A stretch of 64,000 nt of DNA from Nissolia schottii (lineage: Eukaryota; Streptophyta; Magnoliopsida; Fabales; Fabaceae). A model generated the notes under the pieces. It had not been told where the DNA came from. It did no database searches and saw only the letters and a list, made by a program, of their open reading frames with translations. The translations under genes and the position numbers were made by a program. The DNA lies in the NCBI GenBank assembly GCA_003254905.1, contig QANU01044997.1, positions 32,525-96,524 of the forward strand. The letters run 5' to 3'. Positions within the stretch are counted from its first letter, which is position 1. The number at the start of each line of letters is the position of its first letter. Below are positions 11,976 through 22,936 of the stretch, one piece after another.

Positions 11976-13839
11976 TGTCATGCTCTAACTTAGGACGTGA
12001 CCGCACGTAGGGCTACTACCTCTATGAAGGTTCTGACGTAATATACTAATGTTCATGCATGCTAAAATAAACAACTTATTTTTTTATAAATAAATAATTG
12101 GTTTCATAAATGAACTAAAATAATATCTGGATTACATCTTGTTTGAAGAAAATGCTGAAAATGTAACTAAAGTATAAAAGTTAATGGGGAATTCTGCCCT
12201 AGTAGTATGGATCATATCTAATATAATAATCCTTGGTAGACCCCACTGCAAAGCGAAGCTTACCATTGACGTTAGACCTCGCTGCTACTGGGCAAGGGGG
12301 ACGTTCTCACTTTCTTCTATTTTATCTGAAAAACAACATTTCAGAGGGGTGAGTTTGTCATCTCAGTGGTGGATACCTTGGTACCACTCACAAAACATAT
12401 ATTGCACATAGAACATGGTGTGTGTGTGTGTGTGTGTGTGTCTATGTGTATGTGTGTGCATATATCTAAACAGTAAATAAAGCATAATAAGGCAAGTTGC
12501 AAAGGACTATTAAAAGGGTAAATCTGTTTCTGTCTGTAGCGTGTCCCCGCCTTTGGTGGAGGGGCGCGAGGAGAGATGTCTCTCGATCTTCAATTTAAGG
12601 GAGTGCGAGTTCGACCTTATTTCGCTATGATAAATCATCGCAGTTTCAAGTATGCTTAAACCCAGATACTAGATCTCTGAGGGCACACATACCCTTAAAC
12701 TGTGGGAATGCCGATCTCATGCACTGAATCTCTAAGGGTACGCATACCCTTAAGTTGTGTAATACTGATTGTAATTGCGGGGGCACTGGCCCCACATAAT
12801 ACTGGGTATATAACTACTGGGCTAAGTTCTCTATCGTAAGGCATATTGTTTATGGAGACTTTTAAATTTAGGTGAACTAGTCTGATTACCGAAGTTATTA
12901 GATACTAAGTCTATTGTTTATGGAAGGTAGAATCCTAACTAGTTTAGTCTTGTTACTCGTCCGAAATTAAGGACTAAGGTCCCGTGCTTAGGGAGGTTCC
13001 TGGGTAAGAAAGGTGTGTCACAATGGACAACTTAAGTACCAAATCTGTGTCTAGCCAGAACCTTCCCTTAACAAGGGCTCAGCCTTAATCGGAGTCTCCA
13101 TTAGGGTACATTTCTAAACATATATCATGCACCATACATAAGTCTCTGTCCTAGCATGTCATCATATAAGTACGTTCATAAGCAGTTAAGGATAATTAAC
13201 AATAATAAGCATGACTAAATCGATTGACGAACCACTAATGTGATGCACCGTTGACCCACCAGGACCTCCACTCACCTAGAAAAGCCTGAGGCTGGGGAGC
13301 ATTGGCACTAGAAGCTTCGAGCGGCATAGTGTTGGCACCTAGAAAGGCCAACAAGCACCACACTATTAGAAACCAAATGAAGCATAACCTAAGGCTTCGT
13401 GGTAGTGATCTAGCATTGCTACAGCGATCCGACATCGCCATGGCAATCGTGGACTGCCATAGGGAAACCACTACTAAAGTAGTGGCGTCGGGGCCTACTA
13501 CCTTAGGTCATCTTAAAAGGATTGCCTATCTACCCAAGGTGAAAACGTTGCGTCTTCACAAAAAGAGAAAGAAGGTAAGCAAGAAACTTCGCACTAGAGA
13601 GGGAGCAGTCTGAAGCTTTGAACTAGTTGAAGAGGAAGGGGAGCTCTATTTATAGGCGGCGAGGAGGTAGAGAAACGGGTCAAGCCCTCTCTTGGCCCAA
13701 AAGGCACGAAATAGGGTTTTTGGTGACCTCCACGCCGCTATAGTGCGCTATGAGCCTTGCAGCGCATCCTTCGTCCCGCATCGCTGCAGCGCACTATGGG
13801 CATTGTAGCACGCCTCTGAAAAGGACTTGGGTCTTCACA
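11976..13839. mobile_element. Solo LTR, 1.86 kb, inserted in the LINE
   Basis: Begins tgtcatgctctaactt and ends gtcttcaca, the TG...CA of an LTR. It is flanked by ggctg (11971-11975) and ggttg (13840-13844), a 5-bp duplication with one mismatch. The LINE reading frames on either side join logically across it. It contains a (gt)n tract (about 12418-12441), duplicated phrases 'tctctgagggcacacatacccttaa' / 'tctctaagggtacgcataccctta' near 12670-12755, and a tagtgcgctatg / gcagcgcactatggg-rich end. No internal retrotransposon genes remain, so this is the product of LTR-LTR recombination. Confidence 0.7.
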
Positions 13840-13999
13840 GGTTGAGAAAGTGTACAAGAGACTTAGTTATTGGAAAGAGAAGTTGTTAAATAAAGTGGGT
13901 GGTCTTACTCTTGCTATTTCAATGTTGTTGGATATGCCTACTTATAATATATAAAAACTGTTTGGCTACCTGAATATGTTTGTGACATCATTTTCCAAA
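13840..13999 (+). pseudogene. LINE ORF2 fragment, continuation after the solo LTR
   Basis: Reads VEKVYKRLSYWKEKLLNK and then VGGLTLAISMLLDMPTY, the conserved region downstream of the RT catalytic boxes in plant L1-type ORF2 (consensus 'VxKVhkRLaxWKgklLnkaGRltL'). It continues the copy at 10990-11975. It stops at 13999, where the Mutator-like element begins; no LINE sequence is recognisable on the far side of that element. Confidence 0.75.
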
Positions 14000-15089
14000 G
14001 GGTTAATTATATTTTTAGTTCCTGTAAAATTTGAAAGTTGATTTTAGTCCCTGTATAAAAGTTTTAGTCCCTGTGAAAATTGAAACTTTGTATTTAGTCC
14101 CTAGAGCTGGATGGGAGTTGACTGTACTGACATGGCCGCTAATGGTGCTGACGCGGCATGCCACGTGGCATAACCCAAAATAATAAATTTTGACCCATAC
14201 CCGGATTGCCCACCCGACCCGACCCGGATTTAATTTAAAATTAAAAAAAATACAAACAGCCCCATAACCCGTACCCCTACCCCATCCCAACCCCACCCCA
14301 TTTGCATCCTCTCATCTCTCTCCCGAGCCCCNNNNNNNNNCCCACCGCTCCCCCTACGTCGCATTCCATCTCGTCGAAAACTGGTGGTGTGCCCTCGGAT
14401 ACCGTCGTGCTTCTCTCTTCTCTCCTGCGCCCTCGCCACCGTGCCGCCGTGCTTCTCTCTTCTCTCTTCTGTCCACCCCCTCACAGTAGCAGCCTCAGCC
14501 ACGGCACCTACCTCCAGATCTGCCAACAGCCTCAAAATTCCCCTAAATTCAAGAACCCTGCATTCAAGAACCCAAATTCAAGAACCCAATCAAAATCAAA
14601 TAACTCAAGGCAGGATTGTTACTGTGAGAACGGTGGAGAGAGGTGGCGGTGGAGAAAGATCACCTTTCTGGGGAGAGGTCACGGTGGAGAGAGGTCACGG
14701 TGTCAATCTGGAGACGTGGAGGTGGGTGGCGCGGCTGAGGCTGCTACTGTGCGGCGGTAGACAGAAGAGAGAAGCACGATGACGAGGGCATAGGAGAGAA
14801 GAGAGAAGCACGATGATCGGCGAGGGCACTCCACTAGTTCTCACCGAGATGGAAGGCACACAGGGGCGCCGTGAGGAGGGTGGGTTGCGAAGGAGGACGA
14901 TGGCGGCGGAGAGGAGCGGCAGGGAGAGACAACGGTGGGGTGGGGGTACAGGTTAAGGGGGCTGTTTGTATTTTTTTAATTTTAAATTAAATCCGGGTCG
15001 AGGTCGGGGTCGGGTGGGCAATTTGGGTATGTCTCAAATTTTATTATTTTGGGTTATGCCACGTGACATGTCTCGTCAGCGCCATTAGC
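14000..15089. mobile_element. Foldback Mutator-like element, right end lost
   Basis: The left terminus (gggttaattat followed by repeats of 'tttagtccctgt') matches the family of the element at 27297-28480, and both carry gccacgtggcataaccc just inside. From 14138 to about 14520 and from about 14701 to 15089 the sequence is a long inverted repeat of roughly 385 bp per arm. Paired landmarks include ccacgtggcataaccc, aatttaaaattaaaaaaa, cgtgcttctctcttctctcc and cacagtagcagcctcagcc, with a loop of about 180 bp. Nine N lie at 14332-14340. The outer right TIR is missing: similarity stops after ccattagc at 15089. Open frames on both strands (14230-14782) are the two arms read through and have no known homolog. 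Confidence 0.7.
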
Positions 15090-17343
15090 AATTTAAGGAT
15101 TAATTTGCAATCGTTTATAAATTTTTAGAAACCAATTTATTTAATTTTTATTAAGGATTCAATTGAATTGTTTATTAATAGAGGAAATAATATGTCTATG
15201 TTTAAATTTGATAGAAACTTATTTTCCTGTTATATATATTTTTTAGAGAAACTAACTTAGCCAACACACAAATTAATTAAGAATAATAAATTTAGAGATT
15301 TACTTAAATACACACGGCTCTAAGAAAGAAACTCGCTTTTCTTTCTAGATAAAGAAAGAATGAAATAAAATAAAGGGGGAAAACAGAAGAAAAGGACCCC
15401 AGCATTCATTCATTCATTAAATAGCTGTGGTGAAGAGGGCACATCCGTTAATGGGATCTCCAAAACTGTCGGGCCGGGCTACTTTACAATAATGGGCTTT
15501 AGTTTCTTTAATGGGATGACTCCGGTACTTGGTTCCTTTAATTTCTCCACTACTAAGTACTAATAGCAGTTTAGTTTTGGTTTTTTAGAGAATTAATGAT
15601 TGTTTTATTGAGTGATGTTTGAGAGAACTAACACTTGACATTTCAAGTGATAAAATAAGAAATAAAATAATAAGTGTCATTCATCAATGTGTATAAGTTG
15701 ATAAGTAGCTTTAATAGTTAGGTTTCTCAAGCATTTTTGTTTTTTAATTAGGGTAAATGCTCTAATTGGTTCATGAAATTTTTACTGACTGCGGTATTAG
15801 TTCCTCCACAAAAAAAAGTCTCCAATTGCTCTCCGAATGCTCCCAATTGATTCTTGAATATTTTAAACATTACTCTTGTTAATCCTTGAACATTTTAGAT
15901 GAAAAGACTAATGAGAAAAACGTTTAAAATGCTCAATGACTGATTGGGAGTGTTCCCTCTTTATTTCAAAACACTTTAGTCGTTTGAGCTAAGGACCAAA
16001 TGGTAGCGTTCCCTCTTTATTTCAAAACACTTTGTGCTAAAGCTCGAATGAAAGCTCTTTACCGTTCTAGTGATCTTACGTCCTATTCAAGTAGGATTGT
16101 CATTGATTAAAAGATAGGTGATTTCAAAAAAATTACTTCAGTCTATTTTAAATATAAAATGATTTGTTCAAATGCACATGCAATACAAAAATTATAAATA
16201 TTTTAATTCACCGTTACTATTAAAAAAAATTATTTTTACATTGGTTTAATTATGCAATATTACATTATTAAAATGATTTGCCCTTTCGCATAACTATTAT
16301 AGTAGTTATTGTAATAATATGTCAACATATGAATAAATAATTATGAGATAATTTTAATAGTAAATTAAAATTAAATTCATTAAAAATCAAACTTAACCAT
16401 GCATATTTGAACGTAAATGAATTTGTTACATTGACCAAGTATTGGATTTGATTGGCATGGATTATCTTTATCCTTTCAAGCTAGACTAGCTAGCTCAATA
16501 TTAGTTTTGTTAAGAAATGTTCATGTGAGCTTAACATTAATTATCCCATTAAGGTTAGAATATATATACATTAACTTTTTTAAACGTTTATAGAGATACT
16601 TTATTGACAATAAAAATTAAATTTATTTTCTTGTAAGATATAACTTTGTTACTTACACTACTTAATATAATAAAGTTGTAAGGAGAATTTTATCAATCTC
16701 TCAATTTTATAATATGAATGAGTTGCATTCAACTTAATTGAATAGGTAAATTAGTCGAGGTATGTGTGAGGTAATCTAAAAAATACTTAAAAAAAAAAAA
16801 GACATTATGCATTGACGAGGATAACAAAAAAGACTTTTAGTACTTGCTACAAATTCCTTCGTTTTTTCCCCCATAGAAGATGATAGGAGAGTTCAAGAAA
16901 AACAAGAGTACGTAGGACCCATATATCTTGCCCTTAATTTTGTTTAATTTTATTGGTTTCTAAGCACTAGGAAGATAATTATTCCTAGGTGGGTTTGGTG
17001 ACTTAGGCAGCATACTCTCCCACTAAAAAAAAAAACCGCAATTTAATATTATATCAACTTAAAAATTATTAAATAACCATAAAAATATTTATAATAATAC
17101 ATTGATTTTTAGTTTTTATTTCTGAAAATTGAATCCCCAATTTACATTGGTATTTAGGATTCTTTCAATTTTTTAATTCAAACTTGGGGATTTAATTTTT
17201 GAAAATAAAAATTAAAGAAATCATGTAACCAAACATAAATTAAGGTATCATTATAAATATTTTTATGATTTTTAACAAATTTTAAATTGATACAATGTTA
17301 AATTATATTTTTTAGGGCGAAAGAGTAAGGTATCTCGATCACC
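15090..17343. other. Intergenic, no gene recognised
   Basis: AT-rich. A MITE-like left edge (gggtaaatgctctaattgg...) starts near 15747, with partial internal inverted phrases around 15850-15960, but no duplication was found. The phrase ccctctttatttcaaaacacttt is repeated at about 15954 and 16010. No supported gene. Confidence 0.35.
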
Positions 17344-17359
17344 AAAGAATCCACTATAT

Positions 17360-17553
17360 AACAACGGAAGTTGGTTCAAGTGGTAAGCGGTTTGGTATCG
17401 CTTAAGCAAGATCCCGAGTTCGAGACATTGTGTACGCAATTATCCCCGCTGGGAGACTCACCCGCTAAAGTCAGGTGCGCGACCTGAGTAGACCCGGATT
17501 AGTCAAGGCTAAGCGTTGAATACCGGACCGGGCAAACAATCTAAAAAAAAAAA
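17360..17553 (+). mobile_element. tRNA-derived SINE, copy 1
   Basis: The body carries pol III-type internal promoter elements: ggttcaagtggtaagcgg as A-box region and cccgagttcgagac as B box. It ends in a 15-nt A tail and is flanked by the 16-bp perfect duplication aaagaatccactatat (17344-17359 and 17554-17569). This is target-primed retroposition. A second copy on the opposite strand lies at 33147-33337. It is not a tRNA gene: no cloverleaf 3' half or acceptor pairing is visible. Confidence 0.85.
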
Positions 17554-17569
17554 AAAGAATCCACTATAT

Positions 17570-19647
17570 TCCTGCTTCTCTCTTTGGCGACATGTCGTGA
17601 AATATTTGACTACTAAGTGATTGTGACTTTGATATATTTTCATCTTACTGGGTTCCACTGGCCTAGCCAGAAAAAGTATTTGGCATGATAGAAATTAATT
17701 AACAATGTATTGTTAATGCTCTCCAGCATATATATACATATACAAATATATTATCCTTATAATATCCCTTTTGTTTTCTCATTAATTTTAACATCTTACT
17801 GTTATGCCAAAATTAAACCAAAGAAATTAAAGAGAAACAAGGGTCTATTTTATGAGAGTAAGAAAGTGAAACTAGATGAAAGCTCATTTAATGGTTGGAT
17901 TGAAAGTTTGGCAACCCATCATTGAAGGTTAAGGTTAGTCGACCTTGAGCCGTAAACATAAGTTTGCACGATTAAATGTATAAAAAAGCGACCTAATGAT
18001 AGATGGTTGGGGACCCAACTTGAAAGCGAGACGACAGAAGAGAGACAAAGCATTTAAAAGTGCAAGAAGGTGAGTCATTGAGACACAAAGCGGATTAGAC
18101 GCTATATCTTGACCCAAAACATGAAGGCAATGGGTTTATGGGTCTTCCCAAATATATACTTTTCACTTAATCCAAATTTCATCGATGTGAGACTTTAACA
18201 TTCACACTTGAAACACAACACAGAGTTCAAATTTAAATTCAAATTGCGAAGTTATTTGGAGCCATAAAGAAGTTACTTGGCCACGTGCAGCGCGACCAAG
18301 GATGCAAACCATGCAACGACACTTGACAGCCATGCAAGAGTACAAGCATAATTCATATTTTACAAGCATAATTCATATTTTACACTTGTAACTCCTTACA
18401 CACACTCAAAGTCTTCGTGAAGCACAAGTTCACAAGAAAATCAAATAATTTTTCATTTACTTGTTTTTTGTTCTTTCAATTCCTAGGATTAGTTCGCTTC
18501 CTTTTCTATTCATCTACTTTTCTTTGTAATTCAAGTACTTTGTATCGAATTTCTATCAATCAAAGTTGTTATATATTTCAATTTCTATTGAATACTTTGA
18601 TTATCTTTGCTTGCATATTATAGGATCTGAATTCTTGTTCTCTAAAACTATATTTTTCAATCAACATATTTTTAGCGTAGAACTCACTCAAATAAAAATT
18701 TTGGTTCAATTCCTTGAATCGAATTGTGAACTACTTATAATTGACAATCATTAATTTGTTGCCGATTATAAATTTCATAAAACACTTACCAAACAAAAAA
18801 TATAGTGGGAGATATACATTTTTAATGAGAAGAACTGATGAAAAGAATAAATAAAGGGTAATTTATATATATAAACATCTTTATAATATAGCTAAGCCCA
18901 TAATTTAAGGACTTTTATATATATAGTCTAGACCCCTTTACTTGTATGGGAAAAAGTTGAAGCAATATGTATGAGAGACAATATCCCCTAGGAAAAGGTC
19001 AAACTGTTTTCACTAGGTGCAGCCTATGGCACATGAAATAGTCAACACACCAACAACTCAAGTAGTGGAAGTTTCTACTGAAGCAGTGTATAGTGCTATT
19101 TGCTAGCCAGTTGTCACACGATAACAGCTTTTCATGTGCTATATCTAGTTATCTTGATATTTTTGGATTTCATAATCTCTTTAAATCAACATAATTTGGT
19201 CCCCCATTCTCACTTCCAGTATGTGTATACATAGATAGCTCTTCGTTCAGTATTCATATTTTTATAAGGGTATCAATATCTCTTTAAATTTTAACGATCA
19301 AGATTTACTTTCAGACTTAAAATAATAAGTATTTAAAGTTAGTGATATATGTGGATGATAATTAATGATAAATAATCATAAAATACCAATATCCTCATTT
19401 GATGGGGTGTGTGTGTATATATATAAGATGACTCTAATTAGAGGAATTGTTATATATGATAGTGAGAGGAGTAAATCTTGACTATTAGATCTTTTATGGA
19501 TGATCAATATTAAAAATTATGAAGATGTCACTTGATCACTTAAAAAATTACATGACTTTTATGTTCTAATCTTAGCCATCCATAAAGGATTTAGTGGTCA
19601 AAATTCACTTCTCATTAGAGTCATTATATATATACACATATATATAC

Positions 19648-19678
<31 letters not shown>

Positions 19679-20599
19679 CACATATATATACACACACATA
19701 GTATGTAATGAAGCTTTCAAAGTAAGAGGAGTTTTGTTTTCTTTTACTCTTTCTCCTAAGATGAGAGAAGGAGGAGCGGTTCTTTTTGGACATATATATT
19801 AACCAAGAAAATGATTCGTGTAATCTTCTTTTCTAAAAGCATGGTGATTCTTTTGTCAGCCACTAATCGATTCGGAATCCCATTTAATATTAGTAAAAAG
19901 ATTGTAAAGTACATGATGGGTCTAGTTCCCTTTGGTTGAACAATAATAAATAAAAGAAAAATTCTTGAATGTTGGTGGAGCTAGAGATTTCTCTTGCTTT
20001 ATTTAATTTATTATTTGACACATCGTTAGTTTTATCTTTTAAAGTATAAACATACATTAATATGTCAAATATTAAATGAAAGAAAGGAAGAAAAATATCT
20101 AAAAATATACAAGAGCTTCTCGTGCTTCATCGTAAATTAGAGTTAAAATTGCCTTTTATCTCACTTAAGTAAAGTAAATTGTTACTCTTCTCTATGTTTG
20201 TTATATTTTTGAGTTTTTATCCTATTTTCTTATGGCAAGAATTTTTCGTCTCCCAAATTTCATCTAAAGAAATATTCCATTCTTCAAAACATTTAAATTT
20301 ACATTGAAATAAGAGAACACACTACCTATTTCAATTTAACGGTCCAATTTTTGACAATTAAACATACATTTAAATCTACAATATTGAGATATAAACTAGA
20401 CAAATATTATGAAATCATAAATTATCAAAAATTGAACAACTGAGTTCAAATGGAGGGATGCAATATCCCTCTATTTCAATGTATGTTTAAATGTATAAAA
20501 TTTTGAAGAGCGAGATATATTTTATGGTGAAAGTTGGAAAGTAGAAAATTGCATCATAATTAAGTAGGGTAAAAACCTTGAAATATAGTTATATTCGCA
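17570..20599. other. Intergenic repeats, no gene recognised
   Basis: The segment at 17930-18230 has LTR/TRIM-like phrases (gatgtgagactttaacattcacac). A 20-bp unit, tacaagcataattcatattt, is duplicated in tandem at about 18341-18381. A (ta)n/(ca)n tract spans about 19622-19692. Short open frames (for example 17710-17925 and 18417-18754) are AT-biased and match nothing known. Confidence 0.35.
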
Positions 20600-22045
20600 A
20601 AAAAGGTCATCGGTTATTGAATTTTAAGAGGGTCCTGTTAATGGGCTTTCCGCATAGGAGGCGGAATATTTGAAAATCTTACCATCACATCAAGAAATAA
20701 AAGAGGTTGTGTGGGCATGTGAGCCTACTAAGGCACCTAGTGTTGATGGTTTTAATATGAATTTCATCCAAAAAAATGTGACATATTGTTGGTATTGAAT
20801 TTTCCACTATGGTGTTGGAATTTTCTACAATGAGGGTTATCTTACCTGAGTTGAGCGAGACTTAGGTTGCCCTATTTTCAAAGTTTGAAGAGGCAAAAGA
20901 CATCAAGTAGTATCGGCCAATTAGTATGGTGACAAAGTTTACAAAGTTATCTATAAAATCCTTGCTAGCAGAATTAAGCAGATAATGAAGGGGTTGGTTG
21001 GTGACATTCAATCATCTTTCGTTAAGAAACAACAAATTCATGGTGGGGCTTTTAGAGGTGTGTGGAACGGACCACTGGATTAGGAAGAATAAAATGAAAG
21101 TTAGTGATTGTGAAACTTGAATTTCAAAAAGCTTGACTTATTGAGATGGGATTTTTTAGATCATGTGCTCTTGAGAATAGGCTTTGGTCCGGTTTGGAGG
21201 GGCTAGATTAGTGGCTACATCTGCTCCACTTCAATGTCGATTTTGGTGAATGGTGATCCGACGGAAACTTTTAAGATGAACAAGAGTATGAGGTCCATTG
21301 TCTCTGTTCCTTTTTATTTTAGTTGGTGAGGTTCTAAACAAATTGCTTGGAAAGGCGCCTAGCTAGGTTGGGGCTCATTGAAGGTATCAAGGTTGGTAAC
21401 AATTCTATCTCCTTGTCTCCATGCAATTTGCGGATGGTACCATTTTCTTTTGTCTGACAAAACAAATAAAGTATTCAAGAATTGCAAGAGGATTCTGCAT
21501 TGCTTCAAGATCATTTCAAGACTCAGGATTAATTATGAGAAAATGACAATGATTCTGTTAAATTTCCCGGATGATTGGGGTGATTGATATTTTTTCTCTT
21601 CTACAATGTTTGGTCACTCAACTTCCTATAACTTATTTAGGCATCCTTCTTGGAGCTAATCCAAGAAGGGTGAAGACCTAACATCCTATTATAGCTAAGA
21701 TTGAGAAAAAGTTAAGTGGCCAGAAGGCTATAGTCTTTTGTCGAAAGTGGGTGAGATGATTTTCATTAGAGTAGTGCTAAATAGTCTCCCTTTATATTTT
21801 TTTGGGTCTCTTTAAGATGTCGAAGGCAGATGTGAGAAATGTTATCTATTTGCAGTATCGGTTCTTGATAAGCGAGGGGTTCCTTTGGCAAAATGGAGTC
21901 ATATTCAGAAACCGAAAGAGATGGAGGCTTGGAAGCAGGTGAAATCTTGTTGAAAAATGCGACAATACCTTTTAAGTGGTGATAAAAATTCTCTGATGAT
22001 TACAATTTGCTATGGAAAAAGGTTGTAAGCTTGTGCAGTAACCTT
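20600..22045 (+). pseudogene. LINE (L1-type) ORF2 reverse-transcriptase relic
   Basis: Six-frame reading gives the plant L1 ORF2 RT series in order: VWACEPTKAPSVDGFNMNF near 20690 (consensus 'KaPGxDGfn'), YKVIYKILASRIKQIM near 20950, FLDHVLLRIGFGPVWRG near 21155, LIEGIKVGNNSISL near 21375, RINYEKM near 21520, ITYLGILLGANPRRVK near 21630 and NSLPLYFFGSL near 21780. The catalytic FADD box is lost in a disrupted stretch near 21425. Multiple frameshifts and stops show it is dead. It differs enough from the copy at 10990 to be a separate family. Confidence 0.8.
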
Positions 22046-22936
22046 GTATTGGGAAAATAATTAAATTTGGTCTGTATTGGGAAAATAATCAAATTCATAT
22101 TTTAATAATATATTGAATTGATTTACTAGTTTACCCTTAACTTCTTTTCTAAATTTCTTTGTCAGCCATCACTCTTCCACCCCTTTCCCCACCTTACTCT
22201 CGATGCTATTGCCGCCCCGCGCCACTGCTGTCGCCAGAGAACCAAGAAAACACCCAAAAAAAAATCTCAAAAAATTCAAAGATCTCGGTGAAAATTGTAT
22301 AAAAAAAATCCAAAAAAATTTACAACCATAACAATCACAACAATAACCCATAAAAATCAAAAGTTAACCAAAATTTCATAGCTTAACAAAAAAGAATGAA
22401 TTTTTTCCCTCTTTCTTTCTCCTACTTCCTCTTTTTCTACAGTTTCAGTCTATGTCAACCACCACCACTCCACCCTCACTATCATTGAGCCGACGTAGAG
22501 GTACCACTACTACGTCATCCTTTCCCCCAACGTTGCTACCACCCACCATCTACCACAACCAAAATCCAAAATCTAGAAATCCAGAAATTTCGTCCACCTT
22601 CATCATCAAAAACATAAATCCACCATCATCATCATCAAGTTAGGTTTTAGATCTACACGATTCAACTCAGAAACTCAATATTTCTAGATCTGTAAATGAA
22701 GAACAGGAATAGAAGAAAAAATTTCTGAAAGGTTTTTTTTTTTTTTTTCAAATCTGAAGGTTGATGTAGTGTTGGACATGGAGGCAGAGGTTGGCATGGA
22801 GTTTAAGCGCTAGGGGAACGCGAAGGGATTACGAAAGATTCAAAGTTTCTGATCTGGGCATTGTTGTCAGTGAAGACTCGTGGCTAGCAACCACCCATTG
22901 TCGTTGATCCAAATGCGGGGCAAGGTTGAGGAGTGG
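22046..22936. other. Intergenic, host of the solo LTR
   Basis: The phrase tattgggaaaataat(t/c)aaat is duplicated at 22052-22090. A Ser/Thr/Pro-rich open frame at 22452-22643 is low complexity. The sequence resumes after the solo LTR at 26032. c/t- and ccacca-rich DNA left of the LTR faces g/a- and ggtgg-rich DNA to its right, so the host may itself be a foldback element; that is inference. Confidence 0.3.

Noticed and set aside
12535..12615. Second SINE or tRNA relic (gagttcgacc B-box-like)
   Set aside because: No A box at the right spacing, no tail and no duplication; it lies within the solo LTR.
14230..14782. Open frames of 101-152 codons on both strands as a possible captured gene
   Set aside because: They are the two arms of the foldback and overlap each other; composition is Ser/Pro/Arg-rich with no recognisable protein. 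Capture remains possible and is raised as a finding.
17360..17553. tRNA gene
   Set aside because: Internal A and B boxes are present, but there is no cloverleaf acceptor pairing. The A tail and 16-bp duplication show a SINE.
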